64,000 nucleotides of DNA from positions 4,898,706 to 4,962,705 of the forward strand of contig JABAKD010000021.1 in the NCBI GenBank assembly GCA_012845835.1, read 5' to 3'. This document shows, piece after piece, positions 21,551-32,400 of this stretch. The first letter of the stretch is position 1. Each line of letters begins with the position of its first letter. The notes beneath the pieces are model-generated. The model was not told the origin of the DNA. It was given only the letters and a program-made list of their open reading frames with translations, and did not search any database. The DNA is from Undaria pinnatifida. Its lineage: Eukaryota > Sar > Phaeophyceae > Laminariales > Alariaceae. Made by a program: the position numbers and the translations under genes.

Positions 21551-22029
21551 GCGTTGTTGGTACTTGTAATATACTATGTGGGTGAGTTTTTTCATAATGG
21601 GAGGGGTCATACTGTTCTGTTAGTCGCTTCTACAGTCCCTCTCCGCTTCATTTACTACCTGTCTTGCGGGCATGCGCGGAGCCGCAGGCGGGCGTCAGCC
21701 CGCCGCGGCAAAGCCCCCCTGCCGCGGCAAAGCCCCCCTGGTATGTCGTATTTATTGTTTCACCCTGCATTGCAGCAAGAGTGTATGGCCTGGGTTGTTT
21801 TAGTGGACTCGGATTGACGACAATATACCTGAATAATACCTACGGCTTCATCTGACACGGGATTTGCGTATTAATAGTAATACTGTAATGACTGGTACGT
21901 ATGAGGTAAGTTACTGCCTGGTACATTTTTCTGGACGCTATGATAACATACGATCGGAGCATCGCCTGGGGACGAGAGAGGCTTTCGTGAAGGAAGCGGC
22001 AAGTTTTGGACCTTGTCAAGGTATCATTT
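21551..22029. other. Spacer with GCCGCGGCAAAGCCCCCCT duplication
   Basis: A 19-bp tandem pair lies at about 21703-21740 next to GCGGGCGTCAGCCCGC, which resembles part of R6. No gene is seen. Confidence 0.4.
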
Positions 22030-22335
22030 TCGGACCCGCGGGTGGGATCCGCGGGTCCGGCCCGCAGGGCGCCGGCACGACAATAACGACCCTGCGGCAG
22101 GCAGCTGTAAGTTTGAAAAGGGCGAGTCCACAGGCCAGATCCGCGGGTTCGACCCGTGGGTCAGCCAAAAACAACCAGCGGTGTCATGCTGGCTTGACCC
22201 GCGAGTGACCCGTACCTCGCGGGTCATGACCCGACCCGACCCGCGAGATTAAAACCTCTTGGCCCGACCCGACCTGACCTGACCCGACCCGACCCGACCC
22301 GACCCGCGACAGTTTGAAATCCCCCTGACCCGTGA
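22030..22335. repeat. GACCC pentanucleotide repeat, copy 2
   Basis: Diverged GGGTC/GACCC words begin at 22035, followed by dense GACCCGACCCGACCCG runs at about 22228-22312, then CAGTTTGAAATCCCCCTGAC. The tail wording matches the other copies. Confidence 0.85.
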
Positions 22336-23413
22336 AAAACCCTGAAAAAACAGACATTTCCGTTCTCACACTTTCTTATTCCCTCCGCTCTGCCGCCCGC
22401 TGTGCAACATCACCACTTCAAGCTTTTAAACTTATGTTGCCTGCTACGACGCAGATACATCCAGACCGCACCAGCACCAGTACCAGCACATCTCTCGAAC
22501 ATAATACGTATCGGTTGCACCTAGTCCTGTGAATTATATTCACCTCGCACTGAACATGCAACACGCCTCGCGAGACAAAACTGCCTTCCTCCGCCCGTCT
22601 ACCTGGGAGTTTGGCTACTAGCTACTGTTTCCAGATTATTTCTCGCGTTGTTGTTGTGCTCCCCGCGCCGCATCTAGGAGGTGGTCGCACCGGGCAAAAC
22701 CCACAGAGCAAGGCCCATACTGCCGGCTGCCTCGTTTCGACGAGCAGTGCAGGGATCATAGAAACCCCTACGTGTATATCTCTTTTCGCTCTGCTGTGCT
22801 ACTGCATCACGCGTCGCCCCCCAGGCTCAATACTTGAGGCAGTCACTGTACAGCAGCAGTTGTGCTGATAGCTCTCTTATTTGCGATAGCCACAGATGAT
22901 ACTTATGCCGAAGCAGCAGTACAACGCCAGCCGTGTTTCGAGCTATTGACTTCGTGCCAGTAGTCACGGTGTGGGCAAGTGAGGTTGGCGCACAGCAGGA
23001 GATCGAACCACGACAACATTAACGTCCAATGAATCAATCAAACACACATCGTCGGACCTAATACCACGTATACGAAGCATGCAGCAGTACCAAAAGCAGT
23101 AGCTCTAAATACCATTGGAACGCCTATGTTCCCCCTTTTCAACGTGCGACTTGTCCCATCCCACTAGAGGACCTTGCATACACCCATCCATCAAGCAACA
23201 AAAGCATTGCCGAAGGGGTTGGACGAGTACTCGGGTAACCCAGTACTTGGCCAATCCGTTTTCATGGTGGCATGATGTACACATAGTATTATACTCGTAC
23301 ATGGGTTGTCCTTCGTTAGAGAGTTTGGACCGGCGGGGATCGAAACCGATTTCTGACGATTTGAAAGGTTTCAGAGGTAATGCGAGGGATAATGAATGGA
23401 GGACATGCCAATC
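22336..23413. other. Spacer without recognised gene
   Basis: No coding, RNA or strong repeat signal. A short CACCAGCACCAGTACCAGCA microsatellite patch lies near 22470. Confidence 0.4.
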
Positions 23414-23455
23414 ATACGGGTACCCGGGTACCCGAATCCGCCGGGTACCCGGGTT
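23414..23455. repeat. GGGTACCC palindrome cluster
   Basis: CGGGTACCCGGGTACCCG and CCGGGTACCCGGGTTGG lie within 42 bp, each self-complementary. Confidence 0.7.
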
Positions 23456-23584
23456 GGATCAGCCCCAAAACACGCCGGTTTCACGTACAGCCGAATCCGC
23501 CACGAGTTTAGCCTGTCCGGGTTGTACACGCCAGGTGCGGGTATCACTCGGGTGTTTATAATCCGGGGTACAACTATGAACCCA

Positions 23585-23710
23585 AGACCAGAGACCCTCT
23601 GGCATGACCACATACCCTCCGGCATGATCAGAGAATCTGAAACCCTCTCGTATGATCGGATAATCAACGACCCTCTCGTATGAACACTTTCGTACGACCA
23701 GAGGGCCTAC
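23585..23710 (+). repeat. Short tandem repeat, about 4-5 units of 25-30 bp
   Basis: ACCCTCTGGCATGACCA, ACCCTCCGGCATGATCAGA, ACCCTCTCGTATGATCGGA and ACCCTCTCGTATGAAC follow one another. Confidence 0.75.
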
Positions 23711-23999
23711 AGGGGCACACCGTTCACCCAGTCACGGCGGTATGTTGTGCCTACGAGTTTAATACAAAAGTACGAGAGCAGATTCAAGCGATGAAATCCA
23801 CAAAATATTGTTCCACGTATCTACATCCAGCACAACTGTATCGCTTTTTCGACAAAATGGTTGACAAACTCCCAAAAATTGTATGTACCCTAAACCTAAC
23901 CCTAACGGCATGAACTAGTTTAGGGTGAAACCCCCTTCGTCTCGTACGGAGTGTGTGTCAACCATCGTCTCGAAAAAGTGGCAAGCTCCACTGCAGGGC
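23711..23999. other. Spacer with telomere-like CCCTAA words
   Basis: CCCTAAACCTAACCCTAA at about 23888-23905 is a short interstitial telomere-like stretch. The rest has no signal. Confidence 0.45.
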
Positions 24000-24235
24000 C
24001 TCATGGAGAGACGAGCTCTGTGGCCACAAAATTCGAGACAAAGACGAAGATAAACTGACCTTTCCACCCATCTACATCCGGTACAACCATTAATAGTAGT
24101 GTCCTTGCCGATGCCTCCTAGAGAGACAAGCTCTGTGGTCACAAACTACGCGATAGATACACATCATCGCAAATACAGCCCAGGGTGATTTGGCCACGCA
24201 ATGACAACCGCAATAAAGATATTCACAATGCAAAT
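24000..24235 (-). repeat. Dispersed repeat R3, copy 3
   Basis: Contains GAGACGAGCTCTGTGGCCAC and, 120 bp on, GAGACAAGCTCTGTGGTCAC, so the terminal block is duplicated within this copy. CACCCATCTACATCC and GGTGATTTGGCCACGCAATG match 12490-12640. Confidence 0.75.
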
Positions 24236-24433
24236 ATGAAACAGCAATGGGCAAGGCTAAGATGTGTAGCTGAAAAAGCCCACCCTCCAGGTGCGAATGT
24301 AAGTTATACAGGTTATATACGTAGCATGCAGGTGATACAACATCGTAAAAAAACGAGCAGACAAGAGAGGAGCAAGCAGTTCCATAACAAATTCACAGAA
24401 GATCTGCCGCTCCCCCGTTTATCTCCAAATTGC

Positions 24434-24749
24434 CTACGCCAAACTTTCCCTTGCGTGCTCGTCGTAGGCGTCTTGCGCCTCCGCTTCGCCCGCCGGCCCC
24501 GCCTCGCCCGCAACAAGGGCCGCCACCTCTGCCTTAGGTAGGGTTAGAAAGCCTAAGCCTACGAGCTACTGCCTGGCGCGTCTGCTCACGCGACCGACGG
24601 GGCACAACAATCGGAATGTGCTCTTGGCATCCGCTCAGGAACAGCACCATCATCTCCGCGTAGGCTGCCGTGAGGCCGGTCCGGTTCCACATCGATTGGT
24701 TAATCATTGGTTTCGGTGTGGGGTCGAAATCCGTGGAAGCGTCCGCTTG
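24434..24749 (-). CDS. Orphan coding exon(s), unknown product, frame interrupted
   Basis: On the minus strand an acceptor GCTAGCAG at 24750 opens 72 codons beginning QADASTDFDPTPKPMINQSM and continuing YAEMMVLFLSGCQEHIPIVV and PRRSREQTRQAVARR before a stop at 24534-24536. Overlapping the end in another frame is a second coding-like segment, AEVAALVAGEAGPAGEAEAQ then DAYDEHARESLA, which stops at 24434-24436. Either a very short intron or a one-base frameshift would join them. Composition is that of a real protein, but I recognise no family. It lies 3.6 kb downstream of the TM exon at 28.4-28.9 kb on the same strand and could belong to that gene, although the phases do not connect directly. It may be a decayed gene. 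Confidence 0.4.
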
Positions 24750-25309
24750 CTGCTAGCTGCCGGCAGCCGAAGCACCACTAGAGCTGTTGCCCCGGGTTGG
24801 GGGCATGCTAGGCGCGTTGTGTGGTTTGGTGATGTGTATGTGTGCGAGCTCTTGCGCGTGCGTGGCAGCTGCCGGGGGTTGAGTTCTACTTGGTTGTCGG
24901 CAAAAACAAAAAGTCCCGGCATATTCGTACAATTAAGCAGGTGTATTATTAATAACGCCTGTACAACTCAAACCCTTTCGGGAGGCAAATTTACTTGAAG
25001 TTAGTACAGAGAGATAAAGAGGCATTTTTGGGTTCTAAACCGAATAGGCTCCGATCTCGTATTATATATATAAACAACGCATGCCCGTAGTGTCTTAGGT
25101 GGAGTGAGGAGCGGTAGTAAAAATCAAGTGCGCTGCTCGATAACCTGTTCCTGACCGTCGGTATACTGAACAATCTTCGGGCGCGTCTTCTCTGTGTCAG
25201 GTGTGTGAGGAATTTCTTTGTCGTTTTTCAAGCAAGCGGTTGCGTTGGCATATACTACCTGGCTTGATGTAAAGGAAAGGAACACCACACAGCGATCATC
25301 TACTACATG
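24750..25309. other. Spacer without recognised gene
   Basis: No repeat or gene signal apart from short TATATATA words near 25064. Confidence 0.35.
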
Positions 25310-26620
25310 TTAGGGCATGTTTTCATGAACACCACTAACAAGAGCACCAGACATGGACGCGACATCTATAGGACTAACACATCTTCGACGATAGTGGGGA
25401 GAAAACAGGACGTATAAGCGTACACTATAGTCTATAATAATGTGAAAAGTAAGTGCAGACAGGGATGTCAACACTGCGGTAAACCACACGACCAACCTAT
25501 TACGCAGGGTATTTCGTGCCTCCATCCGCTTACATGATTGCCTGACAACCTCTACCATACCAAACGCAGTGGAATGTGCCTAACGAAGTAAAGTCACCCT
25601 CGCGTTCAATAGTGGTGACATCGCATGTCCACGTGAGACAACCTTTACGAAACGCAGTAGCATATGCCTGACGAAGTGGAGTCACCCTCGCGTTCAATAG
25701 TAGTGACATCGCATATATATGACGTTGCATGCCCACCTCAACTGCTGTATTTGTAAGATGTATCTGTCTTAGATTGGCGACCTCAGAGCCCCACAGCGGC
25801 ACGGTAAAAATCGTGAAATCGTACATTTGAGACAAGAATAAGTTGACAAGGAAGCACAGGCAGACCTGATAAAATTGCGATAAACCACACTTCCGACCCA
25901 TCGCATACCCTCCTGAGACGACCTCTACGAAACACAGTACCATATACCTGACGAAGTAAAATCACCCTCGCGATCAATAGTGATGACATCGCATATATAT
26001 GACATCACATACCCACCTCGCCTGATGTATTTGTAGGATGTATCTCTGACTTAAAATTGACGACAGCAGAGCCCCACATCGACAAGGTAAAATCATAGGC
26101 GTGAGATCGTACATTTATTTGGGACAAAAATAATTTGGAAAAGGAAACACAGGCAGATGTGTTAAATTGCGGTAATCAACCTTACCAACCCAGTACGTAG
26201 GGTAGTTCGTACATAGGGTAGTTCGTACATACCGTCTGCATGATCGCCTCCCAACCTATGCCAAGCGAACTATGACTAACGAGGTAACGTAATTGAGCCC
26301 GTGTATACCAAGTATGAGTAACGAAGTAACGTAATTGAGCACATGTATACCAAGCGTTCCTTTAAAACTGACGATTCGCATCCCTCCCTCTAATGCTCAA
26401 TGGCGGAGACAGTACATGGCCACATACATCACCTCGCATGCTGTATTTGGCAATACGTATCTCTTTCGTATAATTAGCGATGTCAGAAAATAATGGTAAC
26501 TGTATGATGATGGTGACAAACAGTGCATGACCACATCACCTCGACTGTTGTATTTGACAATACGTATCTCTTTCTTATAATTGGCGATGTCAGAAAATAA
26601 TGGTAACTACAACTATTCTA
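25310..26620 (-). repeat. Diverged tandem array, units of about 300-400 bp
   Basis: The block AATTGCG(G/A)TAA.CCA.AC occurs near 25475, 25870 and 26170. ACGAAGTAAAGTCACCCTCG followed by ATAGTGGTGACATCGC occurs near 25576, 25673 and 25955. GGCGATGTCAGAAAATAATG occurs near 26480 and 26583. Minus-strand frames in different units give related hydrophobic peptides (VVWFTAVLTSLSALTF and EVWFIAILSGLPVLPC), suggesting an ancestral coding unit, but every copy has stops or shifts. The family is unknown. Confidence 0.75.
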
Positions 26621-26892
26621 TAAAATATTCTAGCTTTCGATCCATGTATCATACAACAACAAATTATGAAGATTTAACACGTTATTTACTACACTTAAAC
26701 ACTGGGTTGCATGCTGCATCTAACATCAAACCTTCTAGAATAGTAAACATTACAAGCCAGATGATATAAAGGGATATCTTATTGCTTCAATCGTCAGGTT
26801 TGTCCCCTTTGAGGATTTATAGTTTCCGCACACATATTGAAATGTCCCGCCCCCCGCCCCCCCCCCCGTCCCCCGATCCCCCCCCCCTTCCG
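26621..26892. other. AT-rich spacer, then C-rich entry to R8
   Basis: No gene. C runs of 10-11 at about 26851-26888 lead into the R8 copy. Confidence 0.4.
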
Positions 26893-27088
26893 CCTAGTTT
26901 GTCCAAACGCCCCACTCACAATCGAAATCGACCTGAGTAATAAACACCTATACGCAGTTGATATCACGACATCGTCTTTCTGACCATCCATGACATAGTT
27001 TTCAATTCCTCCCCCCCCCCCCCTCCAACGCCCCCTATTTTCCAACCACCCGCACGATCGCCTAGACCTAGCACCACGCGTATAACAA
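26893..27088 (+). repeat. Dispersed repeat R8, copy 1
   Basis: Shares AAACGCCCCAC, AATCGAAATC, AATAAACAC, GATATCACGACATC and CGCCTAGACCTAGCACCACG with 27190-27385 and 55645-55845. All three contain an internal C-rich segment at the same place; here it is C13. Confidence 0.85.
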
Positions 27089-27189
27089 GCTGCTACATAT
27101 CTTTGATCTCAGCCGAAGTGCATTTGAATATTTTTTGTGACCTAAACCTCCTAAAAAATCTCCCCCCCCCCCCCCCCCCCTCTTGCTCT

Positions 27190-27385
27190 CCCTTACTCAA
27201 ACGCCCCACCAAATATCGAAATCCGCCAGATTAATAAACACTTCACGCACAGGATATCACCTCATTATCTTTCGAGAGCCATCCATGCCGCTGTGTCCCC
27301 CCCCCCCCCCCCCGCCTCGAACGCCCCCTTCTTCCCCATCACCCGCACCATCGCCTAGACCTAGCACCACACGTATAACAAACCC
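27190..27385 (+). repeat. Dispersed repeat R8, copy 2
   Basis: Same order of blocks as copy 1, with C17 in the middle and C19 just before the copy (27162-27180). Copies 1 and 2 lie about 100 bp apart in the same orientation. Confidence 0.85.
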
Positions 27386-27654
27386 CTCACCTAAAGCCCT
27401 TCCTTCCCCCCCCCCAGCGCCGCCGCGTTTCTGGCCCGTTTCTGGTCGGTTTTGGGTCTGGGCCAGGGTTCGGGTTAGGGTCGGGGCTAAGGGTTGGGTT
27501 GGGTCTACGCCCGTACCTCGATACCGCCCCAAAGATCCGCACGACAGATGGTTAGGAGAGTTCTGTGTTGATGTCGTTCGGGTGCATACCTGGCTGGTAT
27601 GGTCATGGTATGATACCAGGTACGTACCTGGTACGAGGTACATGTTTGATTCGC
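27386..27654. other. G-rich telomere-like segment and palindrome
   Basis: GGGTTCGGGTTAGGGTCGGG and GGGTTGGGTTGGGTC at about 27464-27510 could form G-quadruplexes. CCAGGTACGTACCTGG near 27616 is a perfect 16-bp palindrome. Confidence 0.55.
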
Positions 27655-28110
27655 CATTACATGCGTGAGCTACTGTTTTTGTAGCTCATCTATCGTTTAT
27701 AGCTCACGCCTTCAAAACATGCGCAATTGGGTTTTATCCTCCATTCGTAGCTCAAACTTGAAAAAACTGTGCAAAAGGGCTATCGTCTAAAGCTCAGTCT
27801 TTGAAAACATGCGAAGATGAGCTATCGCCTATAGCTCGCGCGTTCAAAACATGTGCAGATGAGCTATCGCCGACAGCTCATGCCGGGGGAAACATGCGCA
27901 GCTCATGTAACTCCTATACGTATTATAGCTCATACGGGTACAAATGAACTAGCTCATGTAGCTCCTATAACTCACCCCGGGCAATATGTGCGACTGAGCT
28001 ACCCTCACTACTATAGCTCAAGCCGGGAAAAAATGTGCAGCTCATCTAGCTCACATAGCTCAAGGGTGAGCTCCCGTCGAAACAAGCAACTGCCGTAGCC
28101 CGAGCTACAA
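27655..28110. repeat. TAGCTC-rich minisatellite
   Basis: Degenerate units of roughly 50-60 bp combine AAAACATG.GCA, GATGAGCTATCGCC and TATAGCTCA. They continue for about 450 bp. The array lies inside the apparent first intron of the minus-strand TM gene. Confidence 0.8.
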
Positions 28111-28399
28111 CTGCTGAATGCATGAAGGAGGTGCAACAAAAAAGCTACGAAATCAAGCTTGACTACAAGTCGATTCGAGTTGGACGAGGGAAGAATCAGC
28201 CTTCTCGAGATAAAAATGACAGCGCGTACCGGAGAGAGGAGGGGGAAGAAGCGCCTGCCGGCGTCGTGACCCCGGATCTGAGTCACGTCTACAAGCAGTG
28301 GTATTGAACGAGAAAGAAAAGTGCGAAGACACCGCCGTCAAGGCTGATAACGCAAAAAAAAAAGTGAACTTTGAGGGAAAAAAAGGACTACGTACTCAC

Positions 28400-28934
28400 A
28401 CTTGTAGGGGTCGTCAGCACGGCCGTCCACCAGGTCAAAGGTCCCCACCCCGAGATGATATGCCGCCTGGGTCCAGTACATGAGAAGCTTCAGCCAGTGC
28501 ACCCCCGTTCCCTTCTTGCTTCGCTTCGCCTTCCCGGCCCTGCCGCCCCTGCTGAAATATCTCTCCTCGCCCTCCTCCGACTCGCCCTCCTCCTCGTCCT
28601 CGTCGTACTCGTTGTCTGATCGGTCTTCCGCGTTCAAGAGGGGAGCAGAAGAGCTGTCGGCGAAGCTTTGTCCGTCGCCTCCTTTTGCCTCCTCCCGACC
28701 ACCATCGTTCGTGGACCCGTTGAGGTGCTGGTAGCTCCGCTTGGTCTCATGGTTGGCTGTTGAGCTGCTCGACCACAGGGCTAGGACAGCACAGAAAGTC
28801 AGCAGGGCCGCCAGAAACGGAGCTGCCGCACCCAGCGCAGTCAAAGAGCACAAGCTCTCCAGTCTCCAGAAGGAGGACCACGTGACCACGGCCTCGTCGT
28901 CGTCGTAGTCGCAGAGACCATCTAGGAACCCCAT
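28400..28934 (-). CDS. First exon of an unidentified single-pass membrane protein (partial)
   Basis: The start is ATG at 28934 in the context AACCATGG. The exon encodes about 178 residues. It opens with MGFLDGLCDYDDDEAVVTW, then a hydrophobic helix at residues 31-54 (LTALGAAAPFLAALLTFCAV), then a polar, acidic region with a DEDEEEGESEEGEE run around residue 115, a basic patch (GKAKRSKKG), and finally VHWLKLLMYWTQAAYHLGVG and TFDLVDGRADDPYK. It ends at a consensus GTGAGT donor (intron starts 28399, phase 1). No following exon could be matched in phase; the sequence downstream is minisatellite and C-rich repeat, so the intron is very long or the gene is broken. The gene is divergent from the large plus-strand gene, 511 bp between start codons. 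The family is not recognised. Confidence 0.6.
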
Positions 28935-29445
28935 GGTTACTGTATCTGCTCTCGGGAGTGAGAGCTCGGGGTTGTGTCACGATCTAGTCGCTGCTTTGTC
29001 CGGCCCGGCCTGTGCGGGTTAAAAAAAAAGGAAAAGCGGGGATATATGTTTTTTGCAAAAAACAAAGCAAGGCAGCAGTTTGGTTTTTTACTGGCTCTGT
29101 CTGCCTGTGCACCGCGCGCACCTGTCACTTCTGTGAACTTGACACTCCCGGGAACCCAGCAATCAAATTGTGAACGAAATGCTAACCAACACGGATCGGA
29201 GCTACTGCCAGCGCAGATCCTTCCTCGGCACGCTGATGAGGTCGTGCAAGGCACATCTCATATGACTTGAAAAGCGCTCCCAGGAAGTTCCCAAACTTCC
29301 CACCAAACATACGCCTCGGCTATCTATATAAACCTGGTTAAAATTTTGAAAATGTTGAACGGAGTTCAGCAGACTTCACACCTGTAGGGCGGCCGGCCGG
29401 CCGCGGCGGCTAGCGGCAGCACGTGAGCGTCGTCGTGCCTTGAAG
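28935..29445. promoter_or_regulatory. Shared divergent upstream region
   Basis: Lies between two opposing start codons. On the plus strand TATATAAA at 29325-29332 sits 113 bp before the ATG at 29446, a plausible TATA box. On the minus strand ACATATATCC near 29048 lies a similar distance from the ATG at 28934. A perfect palindrome GTTTTTTGCAAAAAAC is at about 29049-29064. Promoter function is inferred from position and TATA-like words only. Confidence 0.4.
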
Positions 29446-32400
29446 ATGTATAGAAAGTTTCTTCTCCTAGCTGAACCGGCACCAGTGGTCGGCGATTTGA
29501 TGGAGACTGATCAACCCATCGCCGACTATCCCGACCAAAAAACGCGAAATTGGCTTCGCAGTCGCAGCAAGGTTTTGCGCGATTTGCGGCACCTTCGAGC
29601 TGTGGTCGACGACCTCTCCATCTTTTGCCTGGCACAGGAGAACCTCATCGGCGGCGGCAGCAGCAGCAGCCGCCGCCGCAGCAACAGCAGCAACAGCAGA
29701 AAATGCAGTAGCCCGAGTTCACCTTCCTCACCGCCATCGCGCAACTCCATCATCCTTGGGAAGCAGCAGGCTGGCGCGCCCAACAAGAGACCGACGAATG
29801 CTGTGGTTCGAAATAATCATAGAAGTAGTGAAAGCGAAAGCAGAACGGTCTTGCTCGCTGCGGTGTTCCCTTGCCCGCCTCTTAGAAAGCCCGTGACCTC
29901 CTCCACCACCACTAACAACAACACCGACACCGACACGAACGCTAACACCACCACTTCCGCCGACACCGACACCACACCCACCGGAATTTCGAGCTGGGGA
30001 GACCGTCGCGATAACATCGGTGGCAGTGGGACAACCATCGGCGACAATACAGCTGTCAGCGAAAACGGTAATGCAAAACGGTAATAATGCATACATGGAC
30101 AGATCATGATTGTCTGCCATCATGGTATGCATACGATTTCATACATAACTGGTTAACATCACCCTGTTGACCCTGGTGCAAGCTACCAGGCACACTGCTG
30201 TAGTTTCAAGGGGAGTCGCCGACCTACGGTATATCCTTAATGAAGACACACACCCCGTATTACGCGCGATCGGAGTATCACACAGAGCTTTCAAAGATGA
30301 GTTTCCACAAAATCTTCGATCTCACAGCTGGATAGTACTCGTATTTTTTTTAAATCGTATGTCGTGCAGAATAGGTATCGTACTGCTGTAGTACAGATCC
30401 AACCCAGCAAACATGCGCTACAAGGTCGTTGAGATCGTCCGGCTCCCACCCGGCAACATGGCCTATTCTTGCGGATAATATTGACCAGGAACCTGTCTGC
30501 CCTGAAAGACAAACATCACATGAAGGAATCTTGACTGTCCGATGTGTATAAACAATGATTCCGCGCACATTGATCCACTACGCAACATGTCAGGTGACAG
30601 TCACCCCTTGACATACAGCAAAATTGCCTTATTTTTTCCTTGACTGGCACCATTTAGTGTGGGAAACTCTCGACCCTACGCCCTCAACAGCGCGCGTTTT
30701 CCCTTGCTTGACACGGCTGCCGACATATTTTGCCAACAACAGGTGGCCAGCAACAGCGACGGCGACGCGCAGCATCCCTTGCCAGAGCCTTTGCCGACGC
30801 TCTCGACGGCTGCGGCCTCTGGCTTCCGCCCGGGGAGTTCGAGGCGCGAGTTCTGGTCCCGACGCGGGCTCTAATCGACCTCCAGCTGAAGACCCTTGAT
30901 CGTTTTTCCGCGGTTGTCGCCACCGACTCCACCGCCGACAACGTTAGTGCAATCCCCCCCCCCCCCCCCCCCGCAAGACAGGGTGGTGTGCCTGCTTCTG
31001 GCACTGCTGTTGCCTGCCTGCACGGGGGGGGGAGAAATCAAAGGGAAACGTCGCTGACTTCATCAGCGTCACTGTCAGCGTCGCCGTTAGCGCCACCATT
31101 GTCATCCTCTCTGCTGTCACCGTCAGCGGTGTCGCCGTTAGCGGTTTCGCCGCCAGCGGCCTCACCGTCGGTATTGCCGTCGGTATTACCACCGTCCGAG
31201 CCAGCTCCGACACTATCACCACCACCGCCGCCGCCAGCGCCCGTTCCCGTCGTGGACACCGATGACACAAACGCAGCCTCCGCAGCCGAGTATTTTGTCC
31301 GAGACGCCGCGGAAGAGGTTATGCTTTTGCTCGAGGCGGGTGGGGCGGCTGGTGAGGCTGGCGAGGCCGAGGTGCGGTACGGGGGGGCTGGGGTGGACGC
31401 GGCCTTGCATGCGAAGCCGAACAACACGGACGAGGGAAGTAAAAAAGGGGATTGGATGGGGGGTGAGAGCGGCGGTGGGAGGCGGAGTGCGGGCTGGAGC
31501 GGGAGCGGGAGCGGCGGGGAGATAGGGAGCCGTCGGCGCGTCGCGTTCGATGTGATCTGGGTCGCGGCATCTTCCGGTATCGGGGGTGAGGGTTTTGCCG
31601 GTGGGGGGGGTGGGGAATTCAAACGGATGTATCTGGTAGATAGCTAAATTGCTAGCCGATGGGCTTGAATAACCCTTTAGAGACCCATGTATCCGGCCAA
31701 GAATGTGACGAGTCCGATTTAATTCATGTAGGAAAAGCTTGGAGCAGTACAGCTATCACCATGCTGCGCGCGCTACGGCTATTTGTGTCGCAAATCGGAC
31801 GCAAAGTTTACTCCAGCAGCCCGTACTGCTTCGTGTGACCGATGTTGCAATCGTTTTTTTTGGTCGCGGCTTTTTCCCCCCTCTGAAGCGCCAAAGGGGT
31901 TAATTTTTGTCGATAGGACTGTCGTGCCGCACATGTTTCGGCAACCGTGGTCAGCGGTGCGCTCCTTGGGCGGTCGTCTCTGATCGGCACAATGCGCTGG
32001 GTTTGAGTCGCACGCCAGCGATAGAATTCAACTGATCGTTCGATTTGCTCTCTCTTGGACAAGCACCTACCACCCAGCCTCCCCCCAATCCACCCTCTCA
32101 CTCACCCACCCGCCCACCCACCCACCCACCCACCCACCCATTCGTTCACCCACAAACATCCTCGTCGATTGCGGAGCGCAGCTGAATGCCTCGCCTTCCA
32201 CGAAAACGCCGTTCTTCAAAGTCTTGCGGTGTCCATGCATGTCACATGTTTCCTCGTTCCGCGGCGATAGATACTCTCACCCAGCTAGTTTCTTCGCAGT
32301 CGAACCGCGAGGCAAGCGCGTACTGCGTACTATGGAAGCCCGCTAACCGCAACGTCTGGTAGCGTCAAGAAACCCCTACCGGGAGCCCTCTTAATTAGCA

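Noticed and set aside
25530-25943. Intact 137-codon minus-strand gene
   Set aside because: It lies in a diverged tandem array where homologous units have stops and shifts, and no start or splice context was found.
31038-31622. 194-codon minus-strand ORF opposite exon 2
   Set aside because: It is the antisense of a GC-rich low-complexity exon; Pro/Ser/Ala runs arise from the same repeats.
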